A stretch of 12,988 bases of DNA from Methanobacterium sp. PtaU1.Bin242. GTDB taxonomy: Archaea > Methanobacteriota > Methanobacteria > Methanobacteriales > Methanobacteriaceae. The position numbers were made by a program, and so were the translations under genes. The stretch spans positions 1-12,988 of the forward strand of contig MVQZ01000324.1 of assembly GCA_002067565.1 (NCBI GenBank), read 5' to 3'. Positions 1 through 6,923 of the stretch are shown here, piece after piece. Below the pieces are notes generated by a model. It saw only the letters and a list, made by a program, of their open reading frames with translations. It had not been told where the DNA came from and did not search any database. Position 1 is the first letter of the stretch. Each line of letters starts with the position of its first letter.

Positions 1-640
1 GATATAGGGGAGGGCCGCTTAATATCAGCATATCTGGATTTTCGTCAAGAATATACTTTTTTGCACCTTCATAAATGGGTCCCTGCACATCTGAAGCATG
101 CATTACCGTTTTATTTTTCCAGCGGATGGTGGTTGTTACCAGATAGCCCAATCTGCTTTCTGCAGGACCATGGGGAAGGGGATTTGAAAATTTAATCACA
201 GTATCTCCCAACTCGTAGGAACCACCATCACTATAGGTGATATCCCGAGTTATTCCCTTTAAATTCTCTAAAAATTCTCGAGCCCTTTTCTTTTGACTTT
301 TATTTATCTTAGATTCAGGATCCTTAATGAACAGCTTTTTGTGCTCATAAATCTCTTCTGCATATTTAGGGGAGGAATCCAGAAATCTTCCCAGAGTAAA
401 GGGAGTGAAATGATCATGATGATAGTGGCTGATGGTTATGATGTCTGCTAATTGGGCGTGTTTCTGTATACTGGCACGGGTCTCATATAAAGCTTCAAAT
501 TCAGTTTTCCATGGTGGTAATCCGAATCTTTTAGGTCCCAGCGATGTTCCCGGGTCTATGAGTATATTCTGGTCGGTTTGGATCCAGGTGGCCATGGATC
601 TAACGCCCAGGCTTTCAAAGGCCAGAGGTGTAACTTTCAT
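1..640 (-). CDS. Metallo-beta-lactamase-fold metallohydrolase, UPF0282-like (C-terminus cut by window edge)
   Basis: I translated the minus strand from ATG at 640; the frame stays open for 213 codons to the window edge, so the C-terminus is missing. The start is supported by GGAAGTGAT three bases upstream. The metal-binding signature HYHHDH is at residues 72-77 (HxHxDH class), a further candidate ligand His is at about 157, and an Asp sits in SDVQGP at about 183-188. Those motifs define the metallo-beta-lactamase fold, a di-metal hydrolase. The SDVQGP context and early HxHxDH resemble the archaeal UPF0282 group from memory, whose substrate is unknown to me. It lies 82 bases downstream of ade in the same direction, so co-transcription is possible but unproven. 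No signal peptide is seen, so it should be cytoplasmic. The fold is secure; the subfamily is less so. Confidence 0.85.
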   Translation of the reverse strand, partial: MKVTPLAFESLGVRSMATWIQTDQNILIDPGTSLGPKRFGLPPWKTEFEALYETRASIQKHAQLADIITISHYHHDHFTPFTLGRFLDSSPKYAEEIYEHKKLFIKDPESKINKSQKKRAREFLENLKGITRDITYSDGGSYELGDTVIKFSNPLPHGPAESRLGYLVTTTIRWKNKTVMHASDVQGPIYEGAKKYILDENPDMLILSGPPLY

Positions 641-722
641 AGAATCACTTCCATATATTAATTACTCTATTTTGGGTTTCATAAATTTATTAAAATGTTT
701 CGATCAATTTTTAAATCATCTA

Positions 723-2333
723 CTAACTTTTTACAACATCTACAAATTGAAATTTCTCCACATCAAAAAGCCCCTGATCGCTTATTTTTAGCTGGGGAAT
801 CACCAGAAGGGCCATAAAGGATAGTGTCATGAAGGGAGATTGAAGTTTGCAGCCCATGCATTCCACCTTCTTCTGCAGGGTGCTGAGTTTGAGAGATACT
901 CTTTCTGCATTTTCAGTGCTCATCAAACCAGCCACCGGAAGTTTAAGGGAGGTGGTTTGTCCATTTGAAACGGTAGCCAAGCCACCCTTGTTTTTTACAA
1001 GCTGGTTGGTGGCATCTACCATATCTACAGAATTGGTACCTACCACAATAATGTTATGGGAGTCATGGGCAATGCTGGATGCAATTGCACCATTATTAAG
1101 ACCTAAACCATGTACAAAAGCATTTGAAACCCTTTCATGCCCATATCTTTCCACAACTGAAATTTTTAGAATATCCTTTTCAATGTCAGGTTCTATCTGA
1201 CCCTGGTTAACCTCTAAAAACCCTTCACTTTCACTGGTGAGTAACTGCCCTTCCATTACCTCAATAACCCTCACCCTTTCATTGTTATTTTTTGAGGGAA
1301 TTTCAAAGTCTTCCTGTTTTTTTTGGTCTAATTTAAATGAACTTCCAATTTTTTGCGGTTTAACAAAAAATAGTGGTTTTTTATTTTCTGCAACGAGGTT
1401 TCCCTCTATAAATACCCTTTTAACATTGAAATTCTCCAGATCATCCACCACAACCAGATCGGCATCTTTACCTGGAGCAATCAACCCTTTATTCAGATTA
1501 TAATGTGTTGCGGGGTTGATGGTTACCATTTCAACCGCTTTTATGGGATCCAGACCCCATGAAACTGCTTCCTTCAACATCATATTTACATGGCCTTTTA
1601 GAAGATCCTCAGGATGTTTATCATCAGATACAATAAAATCTCCGCCAGCACCTATCAGATCCTTTAAATTCTTTGCAGAGGATCCCTGTCTTAACATGAC
1701 TTTCATTCCCTGCCTTCTCTTTTCGATTACCTCCTCATTTAAGGTGCATTCATGATCGGTGGAGATCCCTGCTTGGATATATTTACAGAGATCTTCTCCG
1801 GATAAAAGAGGGGCATGGCCATCAACTGGTTTTTCATGCTTCTTTGCTGCTGTAATCTTTGCTTTCACTTCCTCATCATCTGCTAGAACTCCGGGGAAAT
1901 TCATCATCTCTCCTAAAGCCACCAGGTCATCATTTTCAAGCAGCGCACTGATTTTTGCTGAGTCAATAATGGCCCCAGATGTTTCAAAGTGTGTGGCCGG
2001 GACACAGGATGGTGCGGTGAAGAAAACGTTCAGGGGAACAGAAGCAGCATCCCTCTGCATATAATCTATCCCTGCAAGGCCCATAACATTGGCTATTTCA
2101 TGGGGATCAGACACCACCGAGGTGGTTCCGTGGGGCACCACCACTTCTGCAAATCGGGAAGGGGTGAGCATGGAGCTTTCAATATGAATGTGAGCGTCTA
2201 TAAAACCGGGTAAAATAAAATCCTTTAAATCTTCTTTGATAGGTTTTACACATTTTATAATTCCATCTTGCATGGAAATTTCTGCAGGGTATATTTCCTC
2301 GGTAAAAACGTTTAATAGGTTTCCTTTTATCAT
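723..2333 (-). CDS. ade: Adenine deaminase
   Basis: Hydrolyses adenine to hypoxanthine and ammonia in purine salvage; cytoplasmic, amidohydrolase superfamily. I place the start at 2333 (536 residues). GAGGTG sits four bases upstream, and the protein then begins MIKGNLLNVFTEEI, the usual N-terminus of the family. The upstream in-frame ATG at 2363 would add ten residues and has no ribosome binding site. Numbering from 2333, the metal motif AHIH is at about 47-50, DPHEI at 76-80, GEMMNFPGV at about 141-149, DGHAP at about 171-175, TDHE at about 192-195 and SDDKHPEDLL at about 236-245. The adenine-deaminase C-terminal domain follows, with HDSHNIIVVGTN and a Cys-containing MGCKLQSPFMTLSFMALLVIP stretch near the end. 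Length is normal for the family. It follows the FAD oxidoreductase by 76 bases, same strand. Confidence 0.95.
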   Translation of the reverse strand: MIKGNLLNVFTEEIYPAEISMQDGIIKCVKPIKEDLKDFILPGFIDAHIHIESSMLTPSRFAEVVVPHGTTSVVSDPHEIANVMGLAGIDYMQRDAASVPLNVFFTAPSCVPATHFETSGAIIDSAKISALLENDDLVALGEMMNFPGVLADDEEVKAKITAAKKHEKPVDGHAPLLSGEDLCKYIQAGISTDHECTLNEEVIEKRRQGMKVMLRQGSSAKNLKDLIGAGGDFIVSDDKHPEDLLKGHVNMMLKEAVSWGLDPIKAVEMVTINPATHYNLNKGLIAPGKDADLVVVDDLENFNVKRVFIEGNLVAENKKPLFFVKPQKIGSSFKLDQKKQEDFEIPSKNNNERVRVIEVMEGQLLTSESEGFLEVNQGQIEPDIEKDILKISVVERYGHERVSNAFVHGLGLNNGAIASSIAHDSHNIIVVGTNSVDMVDATNQLVKNKGGLATVSNGQTTSLKLPVAGLMSTENAERVSLKLSTLQKKVECMGCKLQSPFMTLSFMALLVIPQLKISDQGLFDVEKFQFVDVVKS

Positions 2334-2409
2334 CTGACACCTCAATAGATTTCTTATTATCATTTTTAAATAAATCCATTCTGTTGATTGTTGTCATAAC
2401 ATTATAAGA

Positions 2410-3480
2410 TTACTCTAACCTGAGATTCCTATATCTTTCCCGCATATACCTTAATGCCATAGGATAAATCATATTCTGCAGAATGTTGAAGTTATGTATC
2501 CAGTTTAGATATTTCAAAGGGTCTCGGGCGCTATGAATTTGATTTACGATAAATTCATAGTTTTTAATTCCAAATTTCTCCCATAAAAATCGGTTTACCA
2601 GGCTGGCCTTTAACTTCTGGTTAAAATAGTTTTTAGCGGTTTTTTCGTAGTTTTCACCATTTATAATACTTTTTGCAGCTAGAAATCCGGAAGTAATGGC
2701 GTTTTTTATTCCAAAGCCCCAGAGAAGATCCTGAAGACCTGCTGCTTCACCAGCATAAAGCCTTCTTTTCTTTTTGAAAATATTACAGAGGGAAAAACTC
2801 CCCAAACCGCCCATGGGGTGTGGATTAATTATATCCGGATCTACCAGCTGGTTGAACATCCTCTTGGTTTCCTGAAAACATCGGTTCAGATTCTTAAATT
2901 TATCAAATAAAACCGTACCCATTGTGGCTTGCCCTTGAGCCACCAGTAAATAAGAATAACCTTTAACAGCAGTTTTATCATTGACTAGGCCAATAGCCAG
3001 GTCTTTTAGGTTGGTCTGGAAAACTATTCCTCTGGCGGTTGCAAATTTTTCAGGTGCATAAGGACCAGTTGCAACGATATCTGCCTGGCTTTCGTGTAAT
3101 ACAGTTTCAAAGTGGATATGGACACCTTTATCAAGTGCTTGCTTTTTTAAACCGTTATCCAGGCTTCCAATTGCTGATCCTCTCTTAATAAGATAAAATG
3201 CAGGTATATCACATTTAAAATCCCAATTTTTCATGCCATTAGAGATAATAAGGTTTTTAAAGGGGTATTGATCAAAATTGATGGATATGTTCATCTCTTT
3301 TAACTTTAAAAGAACATCTTTCTCATCGGACCAGTTCTCCAGTCCCTGAAAGTCTCCATGAAACCGACCTCCAACATCCTGATTTTTTTCAAACACATCT
3401 ACCTTATAGCCTTTTCTGGCAAGGTTTATGGCTGCAGATAATCCTGCTGGACCGGCACCTGCGATTTTAATGGTTTCCAT
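2410..3480 (-). CDS. FAD-dependent oxidoreductase, geranylgeranyl-reductase-like
   Basis: A 356-residue flavoprotein. The N-terminal Rossmann motif GAGPAG is at residues 8-13, with acidic E31 at the end of strand two (VDVFEKNQDVGGRF), as expected for binding the FAD ribose. ATG motif VATGPYAP is near 137-144, and the second FAD motif GEAAG is at 244-248, followed by WGFGIKNAITSG. The segment GYSYLLVAQGQATMGT (about 174-189) sits where geranylgeranyl reductases carry their substrate-side motif. The family includes enzymes that saturate archaeal isoprenoid lipids and other flavin oxidoreductases; I cannot assign the substrate. No transmembrane helix is obvious. The ATG at 3480 lacks a clear ribosome binding site but lies about 27 bases below a TATA box, so the transcript may be leaderless. 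It is divergent from the feo operon. Confidence 0.78.
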   Translation of the reverse strand: METIKIAGAGPAGLSAAINLARKGYKVDVFEKNQDVGGRFHGDFQGLENWSDEKDVLLKLKEMNISINFDQYPFKNLIISNGMKNWDFKCDIPAFYLIKRGSAIGSLDNGLKKQALDKGVHIHFETVLHESQADIVATGPYAPEKFATARGIVFQTNLKDLAIGLVNDKTAVKGYSYLLVAQGQATMGTVLFDKFKNLNRCFQETKRMFNQLVDPDIINPHPMGGLGSFSLCNIFKKKRRLYAGEAAGLQDLLWGFGIKNAITSGFLAAKSIINGENYEKTAKNYFNQKLKASLVNRFLWEKFGIKNYEFIVNQIHSARDPLKYLNWIHNFNILQNMIYPMALRYMRERYRNLRLE

Positions 3481-3503
3481 TACTATAAACTTGTCTCTTA
3501 AAG

Positions 3504-3518
3504 TTTATAAATTTCTGA
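3504..3518 (-). promoter_or_regulatory. Promoter (BRE/TATA) of the FAD oxidoreductase
   Basis: Read on the minus strand, TCAGAAA (BRE-like) is followed by TTTATAAA at 3511-3504, a near-consensus archaeal TATA box. Its centre is about 27 bases from the ATG at 3480. Archaeal transcription normally starts about 25-27 bases below the TATA centre, so the mRNA would begin at or next to the start codon. This agrees with the absence of a good ribosome binding site. Confidence 0.6.
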
Positions 3519-3566
3519 GATCTGGTGGATTATTCTTTTGATGGAGTATTTTTTCAGATTTTGATC

Positions 3567-3581
3567 AGAAAACTTTAAATA
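3567..3581 (+). promoter_or_regulatory. Promoter (BRE/TATA) of the feo operon
   Basis: AGAAAAC followed by TTTAAATA (3574-3581) matches the archaeal BRE plus TATA pattern very well. The predicted transcription start, about 26 bases below the TATA centre, is near 3604. That is at the right edge of the first iron-box palindrome and just before the second, giving a leader of roughly 54 bases before the feoA start at 3658. Confidence 0.7.
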
Positions 3582-3591
3582 CTCTAAAATT

Positions 3592-3605
3592 TTAGGTATA
3601 CCTAA
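3592..3605. promoter_or_regulatory. DtxR-family operator, box 1
   Basis: TTAGGTATACCTAA is a perfect 14-base palindrome. The TTAGG...CCTAA half-sites are characteristic of DtxR/IdeR/MntR-family metal-dependent repressors. It lies between the feo TATA box and the predicted transcription start, so a bound repressor would block initiation. Which regulator binds is inferred; no regulator gene is in the window. Confidence 0.8.
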
Positions 3606-3608
3606 CAG

Positions 3609-3630
3609 AAATTTAGGCATACCTAAATTT
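3609..3630. promoter_or_regulatory. DtxR-family operator, box 2
   Basis: A 22-base palindrome with core TTTAGGCATACCTAAA at 3612-3627. It is broken by one mismatched pair (C3618 against A3621). Its half-sites match box 1, and the two centres (3598.5 and 3619.5) are 21 bases apart, two helical turns, so two dimers would sit on the same face of the DNA. It covers the start of the predicted feo transcript. Confidence 0.8.
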
Positions 3631-3657
3631 TGAATAATGAGGGAGGCGAATAAAAAT

Positions 3658-3888
3658 ATGATAAACGCATTAAATGAGCTTAAAGTTGGAGATTCAGGAA
3701 TTATTGTATCTTTTAAAGGTAAAGGCAGTATAAGAAAACATCTTATGGAAATGGGTTTTGTGAAAGGGGCTAATGTGGAAATACAAAGAGTGGCACCTTT
3801 AGGAGACCCTATTGAAGTGAAAATCAAAGGATATTCTATATCCTTAAGAAAAGAGGAAGCAAAAAATATCGAGATTGAGATAGTATGA
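3658..3888 (+). CDS. feoA: FeoA family protein 1 (ferrous iron transport accessory protein)
   Basis: FeoA is a small SH3-like cytoplasmic protein thought to act on the FeoB transporter. I start it at ATG 3658 (76 residues) because GGGAGGCGA lies at 3641-3649 with eight bases of spacing; the in-frame ATG at 3637 lies upstream of that site and would add seven charged residues. Family features are visible: LNELKVGDSGIIV at the N-terminus, then RKHLMEMGFVKGANVEIQRVAPLGDPIEVKIKGYSISLRKEEA, the usual FeoA core (residues about 26-68), ending in a short beta-like NIEIEIV. Its stop overlaps the start of the second feoA by four bases (ATGA), implying translational coupling. It is the first gene of the iron-uptake operon, under the two iron boxes. 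Confidence 0.93.
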   Translation: MINALNELKVGDSGIIVSFKGKGSIRKHLMEMGFVKGANVEIQRVAPLGDPIEVKIKGYSISLRKEEAKNIEIEIV

Positions 3889-4109
3889 TGACTTTAGCTA
3901 TGGCAAATAGGAATGAAGAACTGAAAATCCTAGAAGTAGGACATGGACATAAATTCAAAAAGAGATTATCAGATATGGGAATTTACAAGGATGCCACAGT
4001 AAAAATAGTCAAAAATGATATCCCTGGACCTTTGATAATTGAAGTAAAGGGTTCACAGCTGATTATGGGACGTGGACAGGCACAAAAAATAATGGTGGAG
4101 GGAACTTAA
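3885..4109 (+). CDS. feoA: FeoA family protein 2
   Basis: A second FeoA/SH3-like protein of 74 residues, clearly divergent in sequence from the first. Family pattern: MTLAMANRNEELKI at the N-terminus, KRLSDMGIYKDATVKIV in the middle, then GPLIIEVKGSQLIMGRGQAQKIMV. The ATG at 3885 overlaps the upstream stop (ATGA). ATG 3888 or 3900 are also possible; I prefer 3885/3888 because the residues before 3900 (MTLAMA) match the usual FeoA opening. The feoB start follows after three bases. Two adjacent feoA genes ahead of feoB suggest the two FeoA proteins may have different partners or functions on the transporter. Confidence 0.92.
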   Translation: MMTLAMANRNEELKILEVGHGHKFKKRLSDMGIYKDATVKIVKNDIPGPLIIEVKGSQLIMGRGQAQKIMVEGT

Positions 4110-4112
4110 ATC

Positions 4113-6239
4113 ATGGAAAAGATAAAGATTGCCCTGGCTGGAAACCCCAATGTAGGTAAAAGTACTCTTTTTAACCAGTTAACGGGTATGCGACAGCATG
4201 TGGGTAACTGGCCAGGTAAAACTGTGGAGAGAAAGGAGGGCACATTCAAATACAACGATTATGACATCGATGTGGTGGACCTTCCAGGTAATTACAGTCT
4301 TACTGCTTATTCTATAGAAGAAGTGGTTTCAAGGGATTACATCGTTGATGAACATCCTGATGTGATTGTTAACCTTGTTGAAGCTGCAAATCTGGAACGA
4401 AACCTGTATTTGACAGTACAAATGATGGAGTTAGGAGCAAATGTGGTATTAGCATTAAATATGAACAAATTTGCCGATGAAAAAGGTTATAAAATCGATA
4501 TTGATAAATTATCAAAGCTTTTAGGAATACCTGTAATTAAAATCGAGGCAGTAGATGATACTGGTCGTGAAGAACTCCTAAAATCCATAATAGAAGTGTC
4601 AAAATCACCTAATAATGTTATTGATAGGTTAGAATATGGATCTGAAATAGATGAACATATTAAGCAGCTGGAGGCGATGTTGGATGAGGATATATCTGAT
4701 ATTGATGCACCTTCCAGTTGGATTGCTCTTAAATTATTGGAAGATGATGATGAAGTTATAGAAAAGATAAAAGAATCAGGAAAAGGACAAAAAGTTTTAT
4801 CCAGTGTTAAAAAAATCCAGAAGCACTTAACTGATGTTTTTGGGGATGACGTTGATGCAGCCATTACCGATGCCAGATATGGTTTTATAGCTGGACTAAT
4901 ACAGGAATCAGTTAAAAAACCAAAGATAGATAAAGTCACCCGTTCAGATTTTATCGATCGAATTGTTACCCATAAATATCTGGGAATACCCATATTTCTG
5001 TTAATAATGTGGCTCACATTTCAAATAACATTTGCCATAGGTGATCCATTAGGTGGTTACATTGAAATAGGCTTTGCCTGGTTGGGGGAAGCTGTAACTG
5101 CCAGTTTAGGTGAAGGTTTCCTCACTTCATTTATTGTTGATGGAATCATAGGTGGAGTTGGTGGAGTACTGGTATTTGTACCCATAATCTTCTTGCTATT
5201 TTTGATACTTAGCGTACTGGAAGATAGTGGTTATCTGGCAAGAGCCGCTTTTGTAATGGACCGATTCATGCATAAACTGGTTGGTTTACATGGAAAATCA
5301 TTCATACCCATGATACTGGGTTTTGGATGTGCTGTACCTGGGATAATGGCTACCAGAACACTGGAAAATGAAAGAGATAGATTTTTAACCATGTTAATCG
5401 TTCCTTTCATGTCTTGCAGTGCCCGGCTGCCGGTTTATGCCCTTATTGTAGCGGCATTTTTCGGAGCATATCAGGGGTGGGTTATATTCTCCCTTTATCT
5501 ACTGGGAATAGTGGTGGCAATTATAATGGCAGCCATATTCAAGAAAACCATTTTCAAAGGAATGTCAGCACCATTTGTCATGGAACTACCTCCCTACAGA
5601 TTACCCACATTTAAAGGTGCTTTGATCCACATGTGGGAGAGAGGGGTACTCTTCCTTAAAAAGGCAGGAACCATCATTTTAGCTGTATCAGTTATTATAT
5701 GGGTTTTAAGCAGTGTACCGGTGGGAGTGGAGTATGCTTCACAGGAAAGTGTCACCGGACAGATTGGTACTGTACTATCTCCAATATTTGCACCTCTCGG
5801 ATTTGGAGAATGGCAGGCTACAGTGGCCATCATATATGGGTTCCTGGCCAAGGAGGTGGTGGTTAGTACATTTGGTATCCTCTTTGGTGTGGGTGAAGAG
5901 GCATCTGATGAGCCGGCACCGAGTGAGGAAGCACCTGCTGAAAATGCATCTGCTGAACCAGCCACAGGTGAAGAGGGAGCGGCTGAAGGGGATGAAACAG
6001 CACCTGAAGAAGACCCTGGGTTTATCGCAGCAATACAGGAACTATTTACCCCATTATCTGCTTATGCCTATATGGTGTTCGTGCTGCTGTATATACCTTG
6101 CCTCGCCACATTAGCAGCAATAAGAAGAGAAACTAACTCATGGAAATGGCCTGCATTTGCTGCAGGATATACCTTTGTGGTGGCATATGTGGTTTCATTA
6201 ATTGTGTATCAGGGAGGAACACTACTGGGATTTGCATAA
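4113..6239 (+). CDS. feoB: Ferrous iron transporter FeoB
   Basis: Main Fe2+ importer: a cytoplasmic G-domain fused to a polytopic membrane domain, 708 residues, near the usual FeoB length. GGAGGG at 4097-4102 supports the start. G1 is GNPNVGKS (10-17), the switch I Thr is T37 in NWPGKT, and G3 is DLPG (56-59). VEAANLERNLYLT (89-101) follows, with Glu where VDA is usual. G4 reads NMNK (116-119) instead of the normal NMxD. A helical linker reaches about residue 285. The membrane domain has the first gate with GFGCAVP near 402-408 and CSARLP at 435-440, and the second gate with IPCLAT at 661-666. Between them, residues 595-636 form an Ala/Pro/Glu-rich loop with 16 acidic and no basic residues. 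Regulation is probably by the iron boxes upstream of feoA. Confidence 0.96.
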   Translation: MEKIKIALAGNPNVGKSTLFNQLTGMRQHVGNWPGKTVERKEGTFKYNDYDIDVVDLPGNYSLTAYSIEEVVSRDYIVDEHPDVIVNLVEAANLERNLYLTVQMMELGANVVLALNMNKFADEKGYKIDIDKLSKLLGIPVIKIEAVDDTGREELLKSIIEVSKSPNNVIDRLEYGSEIDEHIKQLEAMLDEDISDIDAPSSWIALKLLEDDDEVIEKIKESGKGQKVLSSVKKIQKHLTDVFGDDVDAAITDARYGFIAGLIQESVKKPKIDKVTRSDFIDRIVTHKYLGIPIFLLIMWLTFQITFAIGDPLGGYIEIGFAWLGEAVTASLGEGFLTSFIVDGIIGGVGGVLVFVPIIFLLFLILSVLEDSGYLARAAFVMDRFMHKLVGLHGKSFIPMILGFGCAVPGIMATRTLENERDRFLTMLIVPFMSCSARLPVYALIVAAFFGAYQGWVIFSLYLLGIVVAIIMAAIFKKTIFKGMSAPFVMELPPYRLPTFKGALIHMWERGVLFLKKAGTIILAVSVIIWVLSSVPVGVEYASQESVTGQIGTVLSPIFAPLGFGEWQATVAIIYGFLAKEVVVSTFGILFGVGEEASDEPAPSEEAPAENASAEPATGEEGAAEGDETAPEEDPGFIAAIQELFTPLSAYAYMVFVLLYIPCLATLAAIRRETNSWKWPAFAAGYTFVVAYVVSLIVYQGGTLLGFA

Positions 6240-6299
6240 ACTGAACATAAAATTGTATTTAAAGCCTTAAATAGCATTTAAATTATTTCAGGAGGTAAA

Positions 6300-6569
6300 A
6301 TGACGACAAAAAGCAGCATAATAGGTATAAAAAATGTGAATTTAGATAATAAGGACTTAAAAAGCAATGGAGGACGTATTAATAGATGTAAACTGTGTGG
6401 ACATCTTTTTGATGAAACTGAAAAGGCAGAAATATGCAAAGGATGCCCAGCATGTAACTGCAGAATGGTCAGATGTCCTAATTGCGGTTATGAAAATCTG
6501 CCAGAACTAAAAAAGGAATCAAAACTGATGAAATTTTTTAAAAAAAGAATTAAGACAGAGAATAAGTGA
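6300..6569 (+). CDS. Small eight-cysteine zinc-ribbon/metal-binding protein in the feo operon
   Basis: An 89-residue protein starting 60 bases after feoB, with an excellent ribosome binding site (GGAGGTAAA directly before ATG). Cysteines are at 30, 33, 46, 49, 52, 54, 59 and 62, giving CxxC-x12-CxxCxxCxC-x4-CxxC. This is enough for two Zn or Fe/Fe-S sites; the outer pairs CKLC and CPNCGYENLP look like a zinc ribbon or rubredoxin-type knuckle, while the central CKGCPACNC is unusual. The N-terminal 29 residues are polar and the tail (about 71-89) is Lys-rich. There is no signal peptide or membrane helix. Position suggests a role with FeoB, for example as a metal sensor, chaperone or FeoC-like factor, but this is inference. 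I do not recognise a named family with certainty. Confidence 0.8.
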   Translation: MTTKSSIIGIKNVNLDNKDLKSNGGRINRCKLCGHLFDETEKAEICKGCPACNCRMVRCPNCGYENLPELKKESKLMKFFKKRIKTENK

Positions 6570-6618
6570 TATTCAGAAATAATTTGCAAGAATTAAAACA
6601 ATGTTCCACCATTTAATT

Positions 6619-6649
6619 GAAAGGTTTGTTCCATCGGGGCAAACCTTTC
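6619..6649. repeat. Hairpin-forming inverted repeat downstream of the feo operon
   Basis: GAAAGGTTTG (6619-6628) and CAAACCTTTC (6640-6649) are perfect reverse complements. The inner bases TTCC and GGGG can extend the stem by two G-C and two G-U pairs, leaving an ATC loop, for about 14 paired positions. It lies 50 bases after the Cys-rich gene. There is no T-run after it, so it is not a typical terminator; an mRNA 3'-end stabiliser is possible. Confidence 0.65.
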
Positions 6650-6757
6650 CTCCTTGTAAGTGCAAATCTGTAGAGATATGGATTATCGAAATAAAAAATG
6701 GTAATTATAAGGAAAGTGATTTATTGATCTTGTAAATACAGTTTACAAATTTGGTGT

Positions 6758-6850
6758 TTATCTCCTTATTTGAAAATTGGGGAATATGGGTTTAAGTATA
6801 ATTTTCTGCCAAAGATCATCCATTCCGTCCCATATTCTCTTCTTTTCCAT
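6758..6850 (-). pseudogene. Possible transposase N-terminal remnant (30 codons)
   Basis: An ATG at 6850 opens a 30-codon frame ending at TAA 6760-6758, beginning MEKKRIWDGMDDLWQKI. The pattern of a short basic start followed by DDLWxKI...P faintly resembles the N-terminus of IS4/IS5-type transposases (family pattern DELWxxIxPLLP). It has no ribosome binding site and no catalytic DDE residues, so if real it is only a stump. Very tentative. Confidence 0.2.
6822..6837. repeat. Copy 1 of a 16-base direct repeat flanking the LOR/SDH gene
   Basis: ATTCCGTCCCATATTC matches ATTCCATCCCATATTC at 8368-8383 in 15 of 16 bases, same orientation. In both copies ATTTAATAT follows, after 11 and 8 bases respectively. 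A single match of this quality is roughly what chance gives in a window this size, so significance is doubtful. Confidence 0.35.
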
Positions 6851-6923
6851 TTAATATGGTCAGAAAGGCCAACCCTCATCATTTATTTATCCTAATGTTC
6901 TTAAAGTCACATAAACTTTTTTT

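Larger units (their letters stand above)
6570..6923. other. Intergenic region between the feo operon and the LOR/SDH gene (convergent 3' ends)
   Basis: 354 bases with no convincing intact gene. It holds a strong hairpin (6619-6649), a 44-codon plus-strand ORF at 6601-6735 without a ribosome binding site, and a 30-codon minus-strand ORF at 6850-6758 with faint transposase resemblance. There is also an inverted pair GAATATGGG (6782-6790) and CCCATATTC (6829-6837). No clear U-tract terminator follows either gene. Confidence 0.6.

Noticed and set aside
432..791. 119-codon plus-strand frame over the metallohydrolase and the end of ade
   Set aside because: Antisense to motif-supported genes, including the HxHxDH gene on the minus strand; no coding features of its own.
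4487..5017. 176-codon minus-strand frame inside feoB
   Set aside because: Lies wholly opposite the well-supported FeoB coding sequence, is Ser/Ile-rich in the way of antisense shadow frames, and has no domain.
6601..6735. 44-codon plus-strand frame starting MFHHLIERFVPSGQ
   Set aside because: No ribosome binding site, no recognisable motif, and its sequence is dominated by the hairpin at 6619-6649; most likely a chance frame.
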